Assembly (NCBI RefSeq): GCF_018139145.2 | Contig: NC_059481.1 | Location: forward strand, 16,976,368-17,040,367 | Direction of reading: 5' to 3' | DNA: 64,000 bases | Origin: Gymnogyps californianus | Lineage: Eukaryota > Chordata > Aves > Accipitriformes > Cathartidae | Part shown: positions 50,218-61,105 of the stretch, one piece after another | Layout: each line of letters starts with the position of its first letter | How positions within the stretch are numbered: the first letter of the stretch is position 1 | Made by a program: the position numbers and the translations under genes | The notes under the pieces: generated by a model | Databases searched by the model: none | Told to the model about the DNA's origin: nothing | The model's input: only the letters and a program-made list of their open reading frames with translations

Positions 50218-53200
50218 TTGAAACCAGATACTCCTCTCGCACTAGTCCTCCTGCTGTGATTCTCCCCCATCCTCCATGGTTTTGTTCTTTTCCCCTTCAC
50301 CATCTCCCTTCTGACTAAGCTCTCAGCTGTGATTTCTCCCTGCTTTTGCTCCTTGAAGCAAGTCTGTTCATTATTTATTAGCTACCATATTCTTATACCA
50401 TCTGTCTCAACTCATTATCCATATTCAGCTTGTCAAATTGACCTTTTATGGCCTTTCTCTGGAATCCTAATGTGTAGTCTGTCCCTCCTTATATAGCTTT
50501 GTGCTGCTAAGCCATTGCTTTCCAACTCCTACTGTTAAACATTCCTCTCTATATCTCACGAACATCCAACTTGCTAGTCTGTGTCCTTAACTTCAGAAAA
50601 GCTGTTTATTCTGCTTGACTGATGCTTGTTCCTTGTTTCATCTGCTACATATTCACTGTGCCAGCTTGCTGCAGCACATACTGTCTTAGATATGACCTTT
50701 AAAGCATCTGCACCAACAGAATATCAGGTTTTAAGATATAATCTCCCTTTAACAATCTGAGGGACTTTCTGTCCCTTAGTTCATAACATAACATAGTGGA
50801 TTACGAGTCAAATTCAGCCCACAGCCACTTTTCTGTGAAAGTCACCACCACATAAGGCAATGGCATTTTAGTGCCCGATGTGCTGGAAACCAGAAATCTC
50901 CCCCAGTGCGCTCGGTATGGGTTAGTATGAAAAAGTGTAATGGCACTAGAGCAGTACAGCCAGATTCTTACTTAACATAAATCAGGATAGTTCAAGCAAA
51001 CACAACTGAACAATTTGTGTTCATACCATGGCCAGCTCTGCCCAAATTCATGAGCTATTGTAAACGCCTCATCTTCAAACATTATAGCTTCTCTTCAAAG
51101 AAAAATGTGTTGCTGTAGCAAAGTAATGCAGGACTCTAGGACCAAATTACACAGTAAGTATTTTGTCATGGTGGAACAAAACATACACAGTATACATCTA
51201 CACAGAAATGTGTAAAAACCACCACAGATCAATAGAGATTATCCAGAAACTGTAAGATGACTTAAGTTCAATAGACTCTGTAGCAGAGAATTTTGAACTA
51301 AAATGCTTTCTCTGGTAAATAATTAATCTGATCTGCTGGTAAGACACTAAATTGCTTCAGCTCTGTTTTCCCTGCATTTCTCAATATACCAGGGCTGCAT
51401 CAGCACCAATTTTCTTCCAGTCTACAGCATGGGAAAAGTCAATAAATGAGTCCTGTCCCAGAGACCCCAGCAGCATCTTAGAGCAAATCAATGATTTTTA
51501 TACTGAACGGAGGACTTCTACCCTACGTGTCCTACCTGTGCTGCAGGGGAGCAAGCATTAGGTGCCATCTGTACTGCTGAAAGCCAGTTCTTTGAACCAG
51601 ATGATTTCAAGTCAATGACTTTCAAATACCTTGCTCTTCTTTTCACTCACAGCTACTAATACAGAATCTGTGGCACAGATAGCTTGCTTAATAAGCTCCA
51701 TGGAGAGTTTTTGAACCTGTGTTACTTATCTATCAAATAATTTCTTAATAATAAAAAAAGTCTCGGGAGAAACTTGGTTTTATCCTTAGTTTTCACTTAA
51801 TGCAGCACTCTCCTCTGAAGCCACAACAAGAGACACCTCTTTGTCCAGAGTTCAAAGCAAACTCTTTTTAAGGTAAGCCCTGCTGCAGACTTTGGTTTTT
51901 AAATCTCTTGTTGTCCAGACCCAGTTAGCCTCCTGTAAGTATCTGCAGCCACAGTTGATTGTTGTAGCCATTAACATGTAACTTTATGCCTGAAAACCAT
52001 ATATTGACATGTCCACACACATCATCATGGTGTCTTTGGTGGCAAAGTAGCTCCTTTTTGCTTCCAGTTACCATGTCACTGATTAAGAAAATTAGGAAAC
52101 TCGCGTATCCACCTTGATTTTTCTGAACAAGAGCAGAAAAGAGACCTAAGAAATTACATCTGGAGCTGACATTCCTCCAGATGCAAGGGGTTTCCAACCT
52201 GGGACAGTGATATAGTCCTCCCTCAAGAATACTTGATGACCATGTTTTCTTTTGGACATTAATCGCAAGGACAAATTTTACTTCCAGTCTTGTGAGACTG
52301 GAGATGGAATGGGAGGAATCAGAAGGAATTTTTTTCCTAGTGGTGTATATAGCACTCCCTTACCTGTCTACAATCATATATAAACTTGCATCCCGAGGGC
52401 TGACCCACATTTCCAAAAAAGAGACCAGGTCTTCAGCTGATTAAATCACACTGATTCACTGGCCAGTGTTCAGACCTGAGGACATCCTACTGGAAATTCC
52501 CCAGGGACTCATTTCTCATCACCACCATCTGATTAGGATATTTGATGGAAAGGCAAAGTAAGGAAAGTGACTGCTTAAGCCCTGCAAGAGATGTGACCTA
52601 TTTTGACACAATCACCCCCTTAAATAGCAGTCAATAATTTTATTTCTTTTTTTTAATTTTTTTTTAACTGAGTGGTGTTTCCCACAGCCAACTTCTTCCA
52701 AAAGTGTTTCGGAGCCCTATGCTCTGAGACTTTTCTCCCTGTCTGTTTATTATTTTGGCAGTGAAATAGAGTTGCAAAAAGTCAAGCAAGAATTAGTAAG
52801 GATTAGGGCTGAGCTCTAACAGAAATGAGTTTATAATCCTTAGATATGAAGGCGAGAGCTGCTGTTATTACTAAGCAGTAGGTGTCATTTTTTCTTCCAC
52901 AGTTTGTGGATCAATAATGTGTCAGGGCTTCTATCCTTCCCTGGCAATTTCCCTCTTATTCTGAGCACAATTTGGACCATTAATCCCTGTCCTTGCTCCT
53001 TGACTTCTGATTTCACTTGGTTTCTACCTCTCTGCATTAGAAGTCTCCTCATTTCCTTTTTCTAACTTCACTCACATATATATTCTCTCCAGATCTTGCT
53101 GCTTTTCCCTCTGCAGGATCCTTGCCAACAACCCAGCCTTGCCATCTGTCCAGGAAAATGATGATACTGCTCAGCTCTCTTCTGGATGTTGAATCGTGTG

Positions 53201-53716
53201 GCTGCAGCAGCAATGTTAACGTTAGCAAAAAAAGAATAATCAGAGCCCTGTGGAAGAAAAGCCCTTTTCTGCCTCACAGCGCAGAGGTCAGATACTTTTA
53301 GTTGTATGCATATAACTAGCAGGATTACTTTTCCTATATTATATTTCTCTATATTGTCTTCTTAAAGATGCACTTGAGATAATATTATATCCATGAGAGT
53401 AAAATTGGAGAGATTCTGATGCAATTTTTGTCGATAAGAAAATGCCAGTTTTTCAAAACCTGACTTTTTTAGGGGAAAAAAATTCAGTTTCAACAAATGT
53501 TTCTAATAAAAAATGGATCAAGCAGCTGACACGCTGGCATTTCTTAAATTAAATGTTTGTTTTTCAGTTTGAAACAACTCTCCATGCACCTGCTTTTTTT
53601 TTGGTGCCAATGAAAAGGGCACCATTTTACAGTATAAGATGAAACATTTTTAATGGACCTGATCTGAAAGTATTCTTTTTGTGAATTATGGTGTTGCAGA
53701 CTAATTTTTTAGAATT

Positions 53717-53735
53717 TTTATTATTATTATTTATA
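53717..53735 (+). repeat. TTA trinucleotide microsatellite
   Basis: Four perfect TTA units with partial ends. Confidence 0.75.
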
Positions 53736-53829
53736 CTGGTTGGGAAGAGGGAAATTTTTAAAATCCTCCTGGGGGAAAATGGCAGTTTTCTTGGTTAAAA
53801 AAAAAAAGGCTAGACTGCAAGAGTTCAGT

Positions 53830-53910
53830 GAGAACTCAACAAGGACTCTGGGCAAACCTCTTACTTTCCCTGGGCCTCAGCTGTGAAGCAGGGAGCACAG
53901 GGACCTCTTT
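53830..53910 (-). repeat. MIR/L2-like ancient SINE fossil, reverse orientation
   Basis: The string ctctgggcaaacctcttact, followed by ccctgggcctcagctgtgaa, is the reverse-complement form of the MIR core. Confidence 0.35.
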
Positions 53911-56900
53911 TCTCCAATTTCTGGTTTATTTAGGCTTTTGGGGGCACCAGTTGCCATCTATTCATATAGCCACAGCTGCAAGGGATTTGAGAAACAGATC
54001 TGCAAGTCACACCAGAGGAAGGCTGTGCTGTTCCGATGTGCAGTCTGGAGGGACACGAAAATGCCAAGAAGCCAAGGGACAGACACAAGGATGCTCAGCC
54101 TGCAGCACAGAGTGTGTCCCAGGCACTGCAACACTGCAACATGGCGATCAGACGTTGCTATAGTACTCAGTCTGTCTAATAATATTTGTGTAATTGCTGG
54201 CTGCCTGAAATCCAGGATACTGCTCCTCTGGGAGCTGTGAGTTGTTAAGCATCTCAAAAATCTGGTCCTTCGTGTGTACAAATGGATCCGTTAATTGCAT
54301 CCTCATTAAGAGTCTGAGATTGGAACATCACAAAAACCTATCTGCACCATTTCCTTTCTCCTTTCAGCAAGGAAAACTTCCTCTCTGGATTTTTTTTTTA
54401 CAGTCAGCTTTGTGACTGCAGAGTGTCCTTATGGTCACTGTAGGATCTGGGCATCTTTCTGTTGCTGCCAGCAGAAAGCAGCTCTGGGGGTGAGGATGTT
54501 TTGCTAGAGGAGTTGTCCTTCAGGCAGAATATTAAACTGCTCTGCCATCTGTTTTACAGGGATTATTCTGGTGAATGCTAAATATCCCTTGAAAGCATTT
54601 TTATGGTGTCCCTGTACTGCTCCTTATCCTTAATATTCATACAACCTCTCCCTTCAGCTGTTGACTTTGAGAGTTTTCCCTTTCTGACCATGCAAAGGCA
54701 AAGAGAAGGATCTGGATGCCAGCTCCTAGCCTTGGCTCTCTCCCTGCTGCATACATATATGCACCCATGGCTCCCTTCAGCTCCAGCTCCCACAAAGCAA
54801 CAACCTTACTCTCTTTACTTTTCCAGAAACTCCATTGCACCTCAAGGGTCAATATATTTGATAAGAAATCACCTCTCCATAACTGCCCTGCTCACTAATT
54901 TGCTATAAGGTCTGTTCTCTGCTACAGCTCAGCTCTCTAACAAGCCCTGGAGTCTCTTCATTTAGTGTCAGGCACTCACCCTTCTCTGCATCCCCTCCAA
55001 GCTCTGCTGCCCTTCAGCCCACAGTTTATCACCTGAGCATGCCAGGCACCTCCCTTATATGTTCTTTCACAGGGGCAAATGGAGGTGTTAAGCTGCTCTT
55101 CTTAAAGGTCCCTTTTCCTAGAGTAGATACCGTTTCTATTATGAGTATAACCAAGACTTTAAGTTACTATTTTAAGTTGCAGAGCTCAAATGACTGAATT
55201 CCTGGCTAAGTATGCAACATCTGAGCTGACTAAAGAGCTAAGGAGTGCAAGAAAACTGCAAGGTGAATAGTGTGTGTTAAAGAGTTGCTGTTAAATAAGA
55301 GTGTGCAAGATACAGGACTAAGTGAAGGATGCTTGCTAGCATCAGATAACTGATGAGATGATAGACTGTTTGGTGAGGAAATAAGTTTAAGGTAAATAAG
55401 AAGCAGAATATAGAGGAAAAGCTATAGTGCAAAAATTACTTAGAGGGGAAGAAAAAGCAAGGTAATGTATTGAGAAATAAGTACTGTGCTATGGAAAATT
55501 ACAAGCGAGGAAAGGAACTGTATTCCCAGGTACTTCAGGTTTTTGTGTCCAAAGCTCAGTTTAACGGGCTACTTTGGGGAGACCCAGAATGAGGCCTTCC
55601 TGCCTCTACTCCTCCCTCCCCTGCAGACGCTGCCTTATGGAGCCTTACATTTGTCATGTGTTTAAACCTCACTTGCGTGTCTTAGAAAGGTAGCTGTCAG
55701 TTTAGAAGGGCCCAAGGTTGTAATAGGCTCCATGTGATGTGTATATTCGTCTCAAGCTCTCATGCATCACTGTGAAGGGCATTATCGCAATCCAAGCCTG
55801 CAATCTTTATAAGTCATGATTTCGCATCTAATGCTAAATGGGGCTGCTAATATGAGTAAGTGCCGCTCAGCTTGAGTGAAAGGGTGTTAAAGAATAAGGT
55901 CTAGAGTGAATCAGCCTGTGCATATGTGGCAATGAAAGGAAACATGTAGTGTGAAGTATCAAGTAAAGCATTCAAGAGTCCTAAGTTGCCTGCCTCTGGG
56001 CACTGCCCCTTCTCCTAGGGTGATCCCAGAAAATATCCATCCTACAAACTGAATGGGAACCCGGTGACTATTGTTTGCCATGACCTTTTTTCTGAATTAC
56101 ACATTCTTCCTGACACAAGTGGCTGTCACTGGTATATGACATTATATCCTATGCTGCCCAAGATGTAAGTGATCCCATGTGGTAAATAATAATCTTTGTC
56201 TATCAGTGAAAGAGCACGGATGCTTCAACAGGTCTTTTCTAAGTGTGTGATCTTCTTTGGTCCTGTTATTGCGGGAGGCAAAGACCCCAGCTTCCAGCCT
56301 TGACAGCTTTTTAATAAACGAAAAGATTTCCAGTGCTGGGCCTTCAAGAACATACTTTTACCTTTTGAAAAAGCAGGTGTAAGGCTAGGGGTAGGGTCTG
56401 TGGAGACCCAGAATCTGACCAGTTCTGTTACTGATCATTACTGTTATTATTACTTCATTTCCTAAGACGAGCTTTCAATGCACTTTTGTAGCAACCAGAA
56501 GGGGACAAATATGGTGAGGTCACTGCGCTTCCTGCTCCGATGTTTGAGGTCGCTTTGAAACATAACCTGCCAACACATGATAATTAAAGACTTCCAAAGC
56601 AAGGCCTAATGCTCCTTTGCACATGTTGTTCCTCTTTCTTTTTTTTTTTAAAACAGGCTCTTTCCCCTACTTTTCAAAAGAAGATATGTCTCTGTGGAGC
56701 TACATTTTTACTGCCTTGGAGAACATGATGTTCAGTCATGACACAAATCTTTGTGTAATCAAGAAAGTTACTTCAAGATTGGGAGGTTCTGAGACTCAAA
56801 AGTACTCTTGGATTTTTTAACCATTAGTGGTGACATTCTAGCATTGAAACAAGAGCTGTAGAACCCACTTAAGTGCTTCTGATGGCTGTCAGATGTATTC

Positions 56901-58512
56901 ACTCCCCTGCACATTAACATCTCCATTGCAGATGCAAATACTTCTCTTTACTGCTACCTGCACTGTAGTCTCCTGATCTTTCTAACCTGATCAGAATGCC
57001 TTTGGGATTTTAAAAAATTTTTTTTTACTTTATTAATTGCTCTTTTTCAGCCCTGGAAGAATGCCCTGCTGCCTTCTTAACTTCACGCAAAATGTTTTGT
57101 GTGATTCAGCATAAAGAAAGGGAAGAGGAAACACGTTGAATGCAGTGACAAATGGCAGAGAGGTCAGAGAAAAGGAAGATGTTCTGGCGGAGCCTGCAGA
57201 GGCCATGTCGTAATTACATGCCATAAATATATAGGTAGCTAAACAGAAATGAAGGGGAAGCTTTTATGAAGTTTCTTGGAGCAGCTCCCATGAACAGCAT
57301 AGGCAAGGCATGGCCACAACTCCATGCAGAGAAGTCAAGCCTCTGCTCTTTCCTTATGCTGAATATTTGGGCTGCCAAAAAATCACAGCATTTGCAGGAG
57401 TGATGCCCTTCTGAGCATTTTGTGAGAGTGCTTCTACTGAATTTCTCCTCTGAAGTCATTTTAGCTGCATGTTATTTAAAGCCATACTGTCTGCCAAATA
57501 AGATCCCGAAGGGCAGAGGTAGCACTGGTATTTACAGTGTGTGCATTTGTGTACACTTCTATAGGTCAACTGACTGTGTAAGTAACAATGCCCACATATA
57601 TACAGACATGTGCCTGCCCGTGTCATTTCATAGCTCATTTACACTTTATTTAGGCAAGTAGCTCAAAGCTTGAAGTGGAGTCCACATGCCTACGCTGTGC
57701 TGGCTCCTCTAGCGTGACTCTACTCAGTTTCCCACGTGAGTGTCCTTTCAAACTTCTTGTCTACAGCTGTGTGCGGCAACAAATGCAGGCGAACACTGGA
57801 GAGCCAGCTGGCTGAAAACCGCTTAAAAAATAATGGAAATCAGGTGTCCAAAATGAGAATGTGTTTAGATGTGACTTGGCTTCCCTTGGTTTTCCCTGCA
57901 GAGAGCAGTGATTCTATATTAGCTTTGTTTTTTGCTCTCTGTGAAAATCATCCTCCATTGATGGTTAGATATGGGAAGAACAGACTTGGTGTGACTTTCG
58001 GTGACTTTATCTTGGCAGACACTGCATGCTAGTTGTACATCTGTCACACAGATGGAGAGACACTAGGGGAAAAAAGAAGCCGATAAATAAAATTAAGTTT
58101 GGGATCTGGAAGAAAAAGAAAACCAAGCTCATATTTGGTGTCATTATGATGTTAGCCAGTTGTAGATACCAGGGCTGAGCATGCTCTGGGTAGATGGACA
58201 GAAACATATTTAGCAACCTGAGACCTCTGTTCCAGCAACCCAGCCCAGTACTGTTCTGCTCTCTGTAGAAACCAGGACCACATGTGGGAGGCAGGACTTC
58301 TGGGAACGACAGAAATTGGGACCACACATTACTTCACATTCTGCTTTACGTTCCCACTTAACTTGGTAATTTTTAATGCTTTTTTCTTCTGAGGCTTTAG
58401 GTTTTGACAATGCAAAAACATTCCTCAGACACGCGGTTGCCATTTTTTTGCAATGGAAAAACATGTATTCAAAATGTTGAGCATTAAACTCCATGCATGT
58501 GTGCTTGCAACC

Positions 58513-58550
58513 TTACTGCTGTCTCATTGCTATTGTTTCCTTTTTCTCAG
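58513..58550 (+). other. SV2B: Splice acceptor (branch point, polypyrimidine tract, CAG) before the SV2B start-codon exon
   Basis: A pyrimidine tract (ttgtttcctttttct) runs straight into CAG ending at 58550, with no other AG in the preceding 40 bases. A branch-point-like cttac with its A at 58515 lies 35 nt upstream. This is the best acceptor near the coding exon, and it implies a non-coding exon further upstream. Confidence 0.8.
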
Positions 58551-58553
58551 GAC

Positions 58554-58604
58554 ATGACCTTCACCACCACAATGAATCAGGAAAAACCTGACAAATCCTC
58601 CTAG
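58554..58604 (+). promoter_or_regulatory. Upstream ORF 1 in the SV2B leader
   Basis: This is a 16-codon ORF plus TAG, with a second in-frame ATG at 58572. The first ATG begins three bases into the exon, with G at -3. It is out of frame with SV2B and ends 316 nt before its start codon, far enough to allow reinitiation. A translational effect is inferred only. Confidence 0.5.
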
Positions 58605-58694
58605 CTCCCTGGCTGTGCAATTTGCTGTTCCCTTGCTGTTCACCAGACAGCAGCTCTTCCCACCCAAAGCACAGAAGCAGCCAGCAAGTCACAA

Positions 58695-58712
58695 ATGACA
58701 GCTGAAAAGTGA
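58695..58712 (+). promoter_or_regulatory. Upstream ORF 2 in the SV2B leader
   Basis: A five-codon ORF followed by TGA, with A at -3 of its ATG. It does not overlap the SV2B start. Confidence 0.4.
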
Positions 58713-58823
58713 AGCATTATCAAAAGCTGTGTGAGACTCTGTCAAAGAGAAACTTTATATAGTAATTCTCCTTCTGAGCCTGGGAAGCTGTGTATCCCAT
58801 CAGTTCCAAAGAACAGAGAGGAT

Positions 58824-58835
58824 ATGTTCAAGTAA
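58824..58835 (+). promoter_or_regulatory. Upstream ORF 3 (three codons) in the SV2B leader
   Basis: The minimal ORF ATG-TTC-AAG-TAA lies 85 nt before the SV2B start codon. G at -3 gives it a usable initiation context. An effect on translation is speculative. Confidence 0.4.
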
Positions 58836-58920
58836 CCAATACCAGAAATTGCACAAATCATTACATATATTGGAGTATCTACACACAGTGATCTACAGCA
58901 TTTAGAAATCTCCATTCAGA

Positions 58921-59437
58921 ATGGATGATGGATATAGAAACACAAACCTCTATCAAGGGGGCAGGGAGGCAAATCAAGTCTTAGACGACTACAGGTACCA
59001 GGATGGTAACTATGAAGGGTATGCACCCAATGATGGCTACTACCGTGGCGGGGATGAGCCCACTCATGAAGAAGATGCCCAGAGTGATGTTACAGAAGGC
59101 CATGATGAAGATGATGAGGTCTATGAGGGGGAGTACCAAGGAATCCCGCACCCAGATGACATTAAAGAAAAGCAGAAGAAGCGAGCTCCTGCCGTGGCTG
59201 ATGAGTACAGAGACCGTGCTGACCTTATGGCAGAGAGGATGGAGGACGAGGAGCAACTTGCCCACCAGTACGAGAACATCATTGAGGAGTGTGGCCACGG
59301 ACGCTTCCAGTGGACCCTCTTCTTTGTTTTAGGGTTGGCACTGATGGCAGATGGGGTGGAAGTGTTTGTGGTTGGATTTGTTCTTCCCAGTGCTGAGAAG
59401 GATATGTGCTTATCCAGTTCGAACAAAGGGATGCTAG
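58921..59437 (+). CDS. SV2B: Synaptic vesicle glycoprotein 2B, first coding exon (N-terminal 172 codons, partial gene)
   Basis: SV2 proteins are 12-transmembrane, major-facilitator-like glycoproteins of synaptic and endocrine vesicles that modulate calcium-triggered exocytosis through synaptotagmin. The exon encodes 172 codons plus one base of a split Gly codon (phase 1 intron). Residues 1-125 are hydrophilic, with an acidic block at about 49-72 holding the SV2 signature TEGHDEDDEVYEGEYQGIP (58-76). Residues 126-130 (HGRFQ) lead into membrane segment 1 (about 131-153), which carries ADGVEVFVVGF, then the start of the first lumenal loop. IPHPDD after the signature, MAERMEDEEQLAHQYE at 103-118 and AEKDMCLSSS point to the B paralogue rather than A or C. 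The ATG has A at -3 and G at +4, and an in-frame TAG lies 15 nt upstream, so this is the first usable Met of the exon. Thr58 and Ser55 sit in acidic context, matching the casein-kinase site known in SV2A. The N terminus is about 20 residues longer than mammalian SV2B. The glycosylated lumenal loop and the other 11 membrane segments lie on exons outside the window. Confidence 0.95.
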
Positions 59438-59443
59438 GTAAGC
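59435..59443 (+). other. SV2B: Splice donor of the SV2B start-codon exon
   Basis: The sequence TAG|GTAAGC falls right after the Met-Leu-G(ly) codons, where SV2 similarity stops. After the GT the frame reads 12 unrelated codons and ends at 59475. Splicing here leaves a phase 1 junction splitting the Gly codon. The match to MAG|GTRAGT is strong. Confidence 0.9.
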
Positions 59444-60834
59444 GTCACTTGCAAATAGCCATTCTAATGCAGTAGACAGTAGCTAGATCATCTTTTTCTA
59501 GTGACCAGCTGATTTCAGGATCTTCTGATGCCTCTCCTCTTGTGTTGTATGTCATGCATAGTCACGGCTGGGTGGATCTGACTCAAGAGGAGTTTGCATG
59601 CTGCTGAGAAAGCAGCTACTCAAAAGCGGTAGAATTGCACCACATCTAAGCCCACCTTATGAATGTGCTGTGGCCCCAGTGCTGGTCACTGCAGGCTGGA
59701 TCTGAACAAGGCAGCTCACAGTCAGAAGGTCCACAGGACAAAACTCATAGGGGTGTTCAAGGACAAATAAGTGAAAGGTTAAAGGTGGCTTTTCCTACTT
59801 GACGATCTAGTGACTCAGATTTCAGTGCTTTTAGAAACTGCATTGCAATGAGAAGTCCACAAAGCAGTACCATCCAAGTATGACAGTTATAAGACAGGGG
59901 TCTGTTTGCTCTGGATCACTTGGCTGTTCCATTGTGGCTCCTGATGCTGTCCTGCTCTCCCAAGTTTTCCTCTTTGCCCAGGTTCCCCTTTTGTTCAGCC
60001 TAAAGTCCCAACTGGCAAATCAGCTGTGCAGTTGGTTCCTTCTGCATGCTAACTTCTTGGTCAGAGCAGTTTGCCAATACGTACGGGATCAGAAATAGCC
60101 AATGGAGGTTTCTTCTTAGGTCTGTGGAATGCAATTAATGTGCTGCATGGGGATTAAAGGCTGAGGCTACTGGCAACATCCCTTTAGCATCACCATTGAC
60201 ATCTCCCTGTGGTCAAAATACAAAGGTTTAGTTATTGGGAGTGAGACTGGGTGGAAAGGTTTGGATGAACAATTTTTTCCCTTGCACATTGTAAGCCAAA
60301 GACAGCAAAGCCTCCCAGATCTCCAAGAATCAGGAAAGTATCCAGCCTGGCCTGTAGTGAGAGCCAGCCATGCAATAGTACAGCACATCTGGAAGGAAAA
60401 TAAAGTAGCTCTTGGAAGAACTGCTTTAGGAGGGGGAGAGTGTGTCTTGATGGACATGGACTGGGGTTGTAGGGGAATCACCAGGGCCTGTAGTTCATAC
60501 ATTCTGACCCAGAAGCCCTGCCTGATGCAAGGCAAATGCAGATTTTGGATTAGACCCCAGCCCTTGACTCCATTCTATTTGCGTTATTTTCATGTGACAA
60601 AGGCAATGACCTTATATAGACCTCTCATCTTGGGGTACTGAGGTCCTAGACACTTTTCTTTTCTGTTTCTTCTTTTTTTCTTTGAACTTGAGGAACAGGA
60701 TGTTTATTTCTACAGTTAGCTAGATTTGTACTTAGTTTTGTGCCTTAAAGAGTTTACTAACTTTTTTTGCGTCACAAACCACTTAAAATTTCTAGCTCGA
60801 AATATCTCAGGTCAGATATCTAAAAGCAAATCAC

Positions 60835-61105
60835 TCACAATTGGATCCTGATTTCAAAAGCACTTCTGAATTCACCAGCTCCCTATGGGACACCAGGCCG
60901 GGTGCCTTTTCAGTGATGAGACCTTTTTTGAAAAACGGGTCATTTATTTTGGTGACTATATGAAAGCCGAGATCTTCTGAAACTCTGACCCCATAAATAT
61001 CTGTCTCCGTAGAGCTCAAGCTCTGGCAGGCACCTGAGTCAGAAAACTTCAAATGTAACAAGAAAATCTATCTTTGAAGTATTTCTGGCCCAACCACAGG
61101 TAAAA
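60835..61105 (-). repeat. Possible unclassified ancient repeat
   Basis: Phrases such as ggatcctgatttcaaaagca and gtatttctggcccaacc resemble wordings common in old amniote interspersed repeats. I cannot name the family, and a unique sequence is equally possible. Confidence 0.25.

Larger units (their letters stand above)
29203..58550 (+). other. SV2B: Probable first-intron sequence of SV2B
   Basis: About 29 kb without a recognised gene lies upstream of the start-codon exon on the same strand. It holds the CR1- and MIR-like fossils listed separately, AT-rich homeobox-site-like stretches (34945-35060, 36950-37450 and 49190-49360), a pyrimidine tract (47100) and two unassigned minus-strand frames. 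Intron status depends on which upstream block is the true first exon. Confidence 0.5.
58551..58920 (+). other. SV2B: SV2B 5' UTR segment within the start-codon exon
   Basis: This is the 370-nt leader between the splice acceptor and the SV2B ATG. It has no open frame joined to the protein: an in-frame TAG is at 58903-58905. Three short upstream ORFs (58554, 58695 and 58824) all start in another frame and stop before the ATG. That SV2B has a non-coding part in the start-codon exon agrees with the mammalian gene layout. The exon start is inferred from the acceptor and has not been seen in a transcript, so a promoter inside this segment is not excluded. Confidence 0.75.

Noticed and set aside
58981..59298. 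Antisense frame opposite the SV2B exon
   Set aside because: It is a shadow of the acidic GAT/GAG-rich coding sequence, which reads as hydrophobic residues on the other strand.
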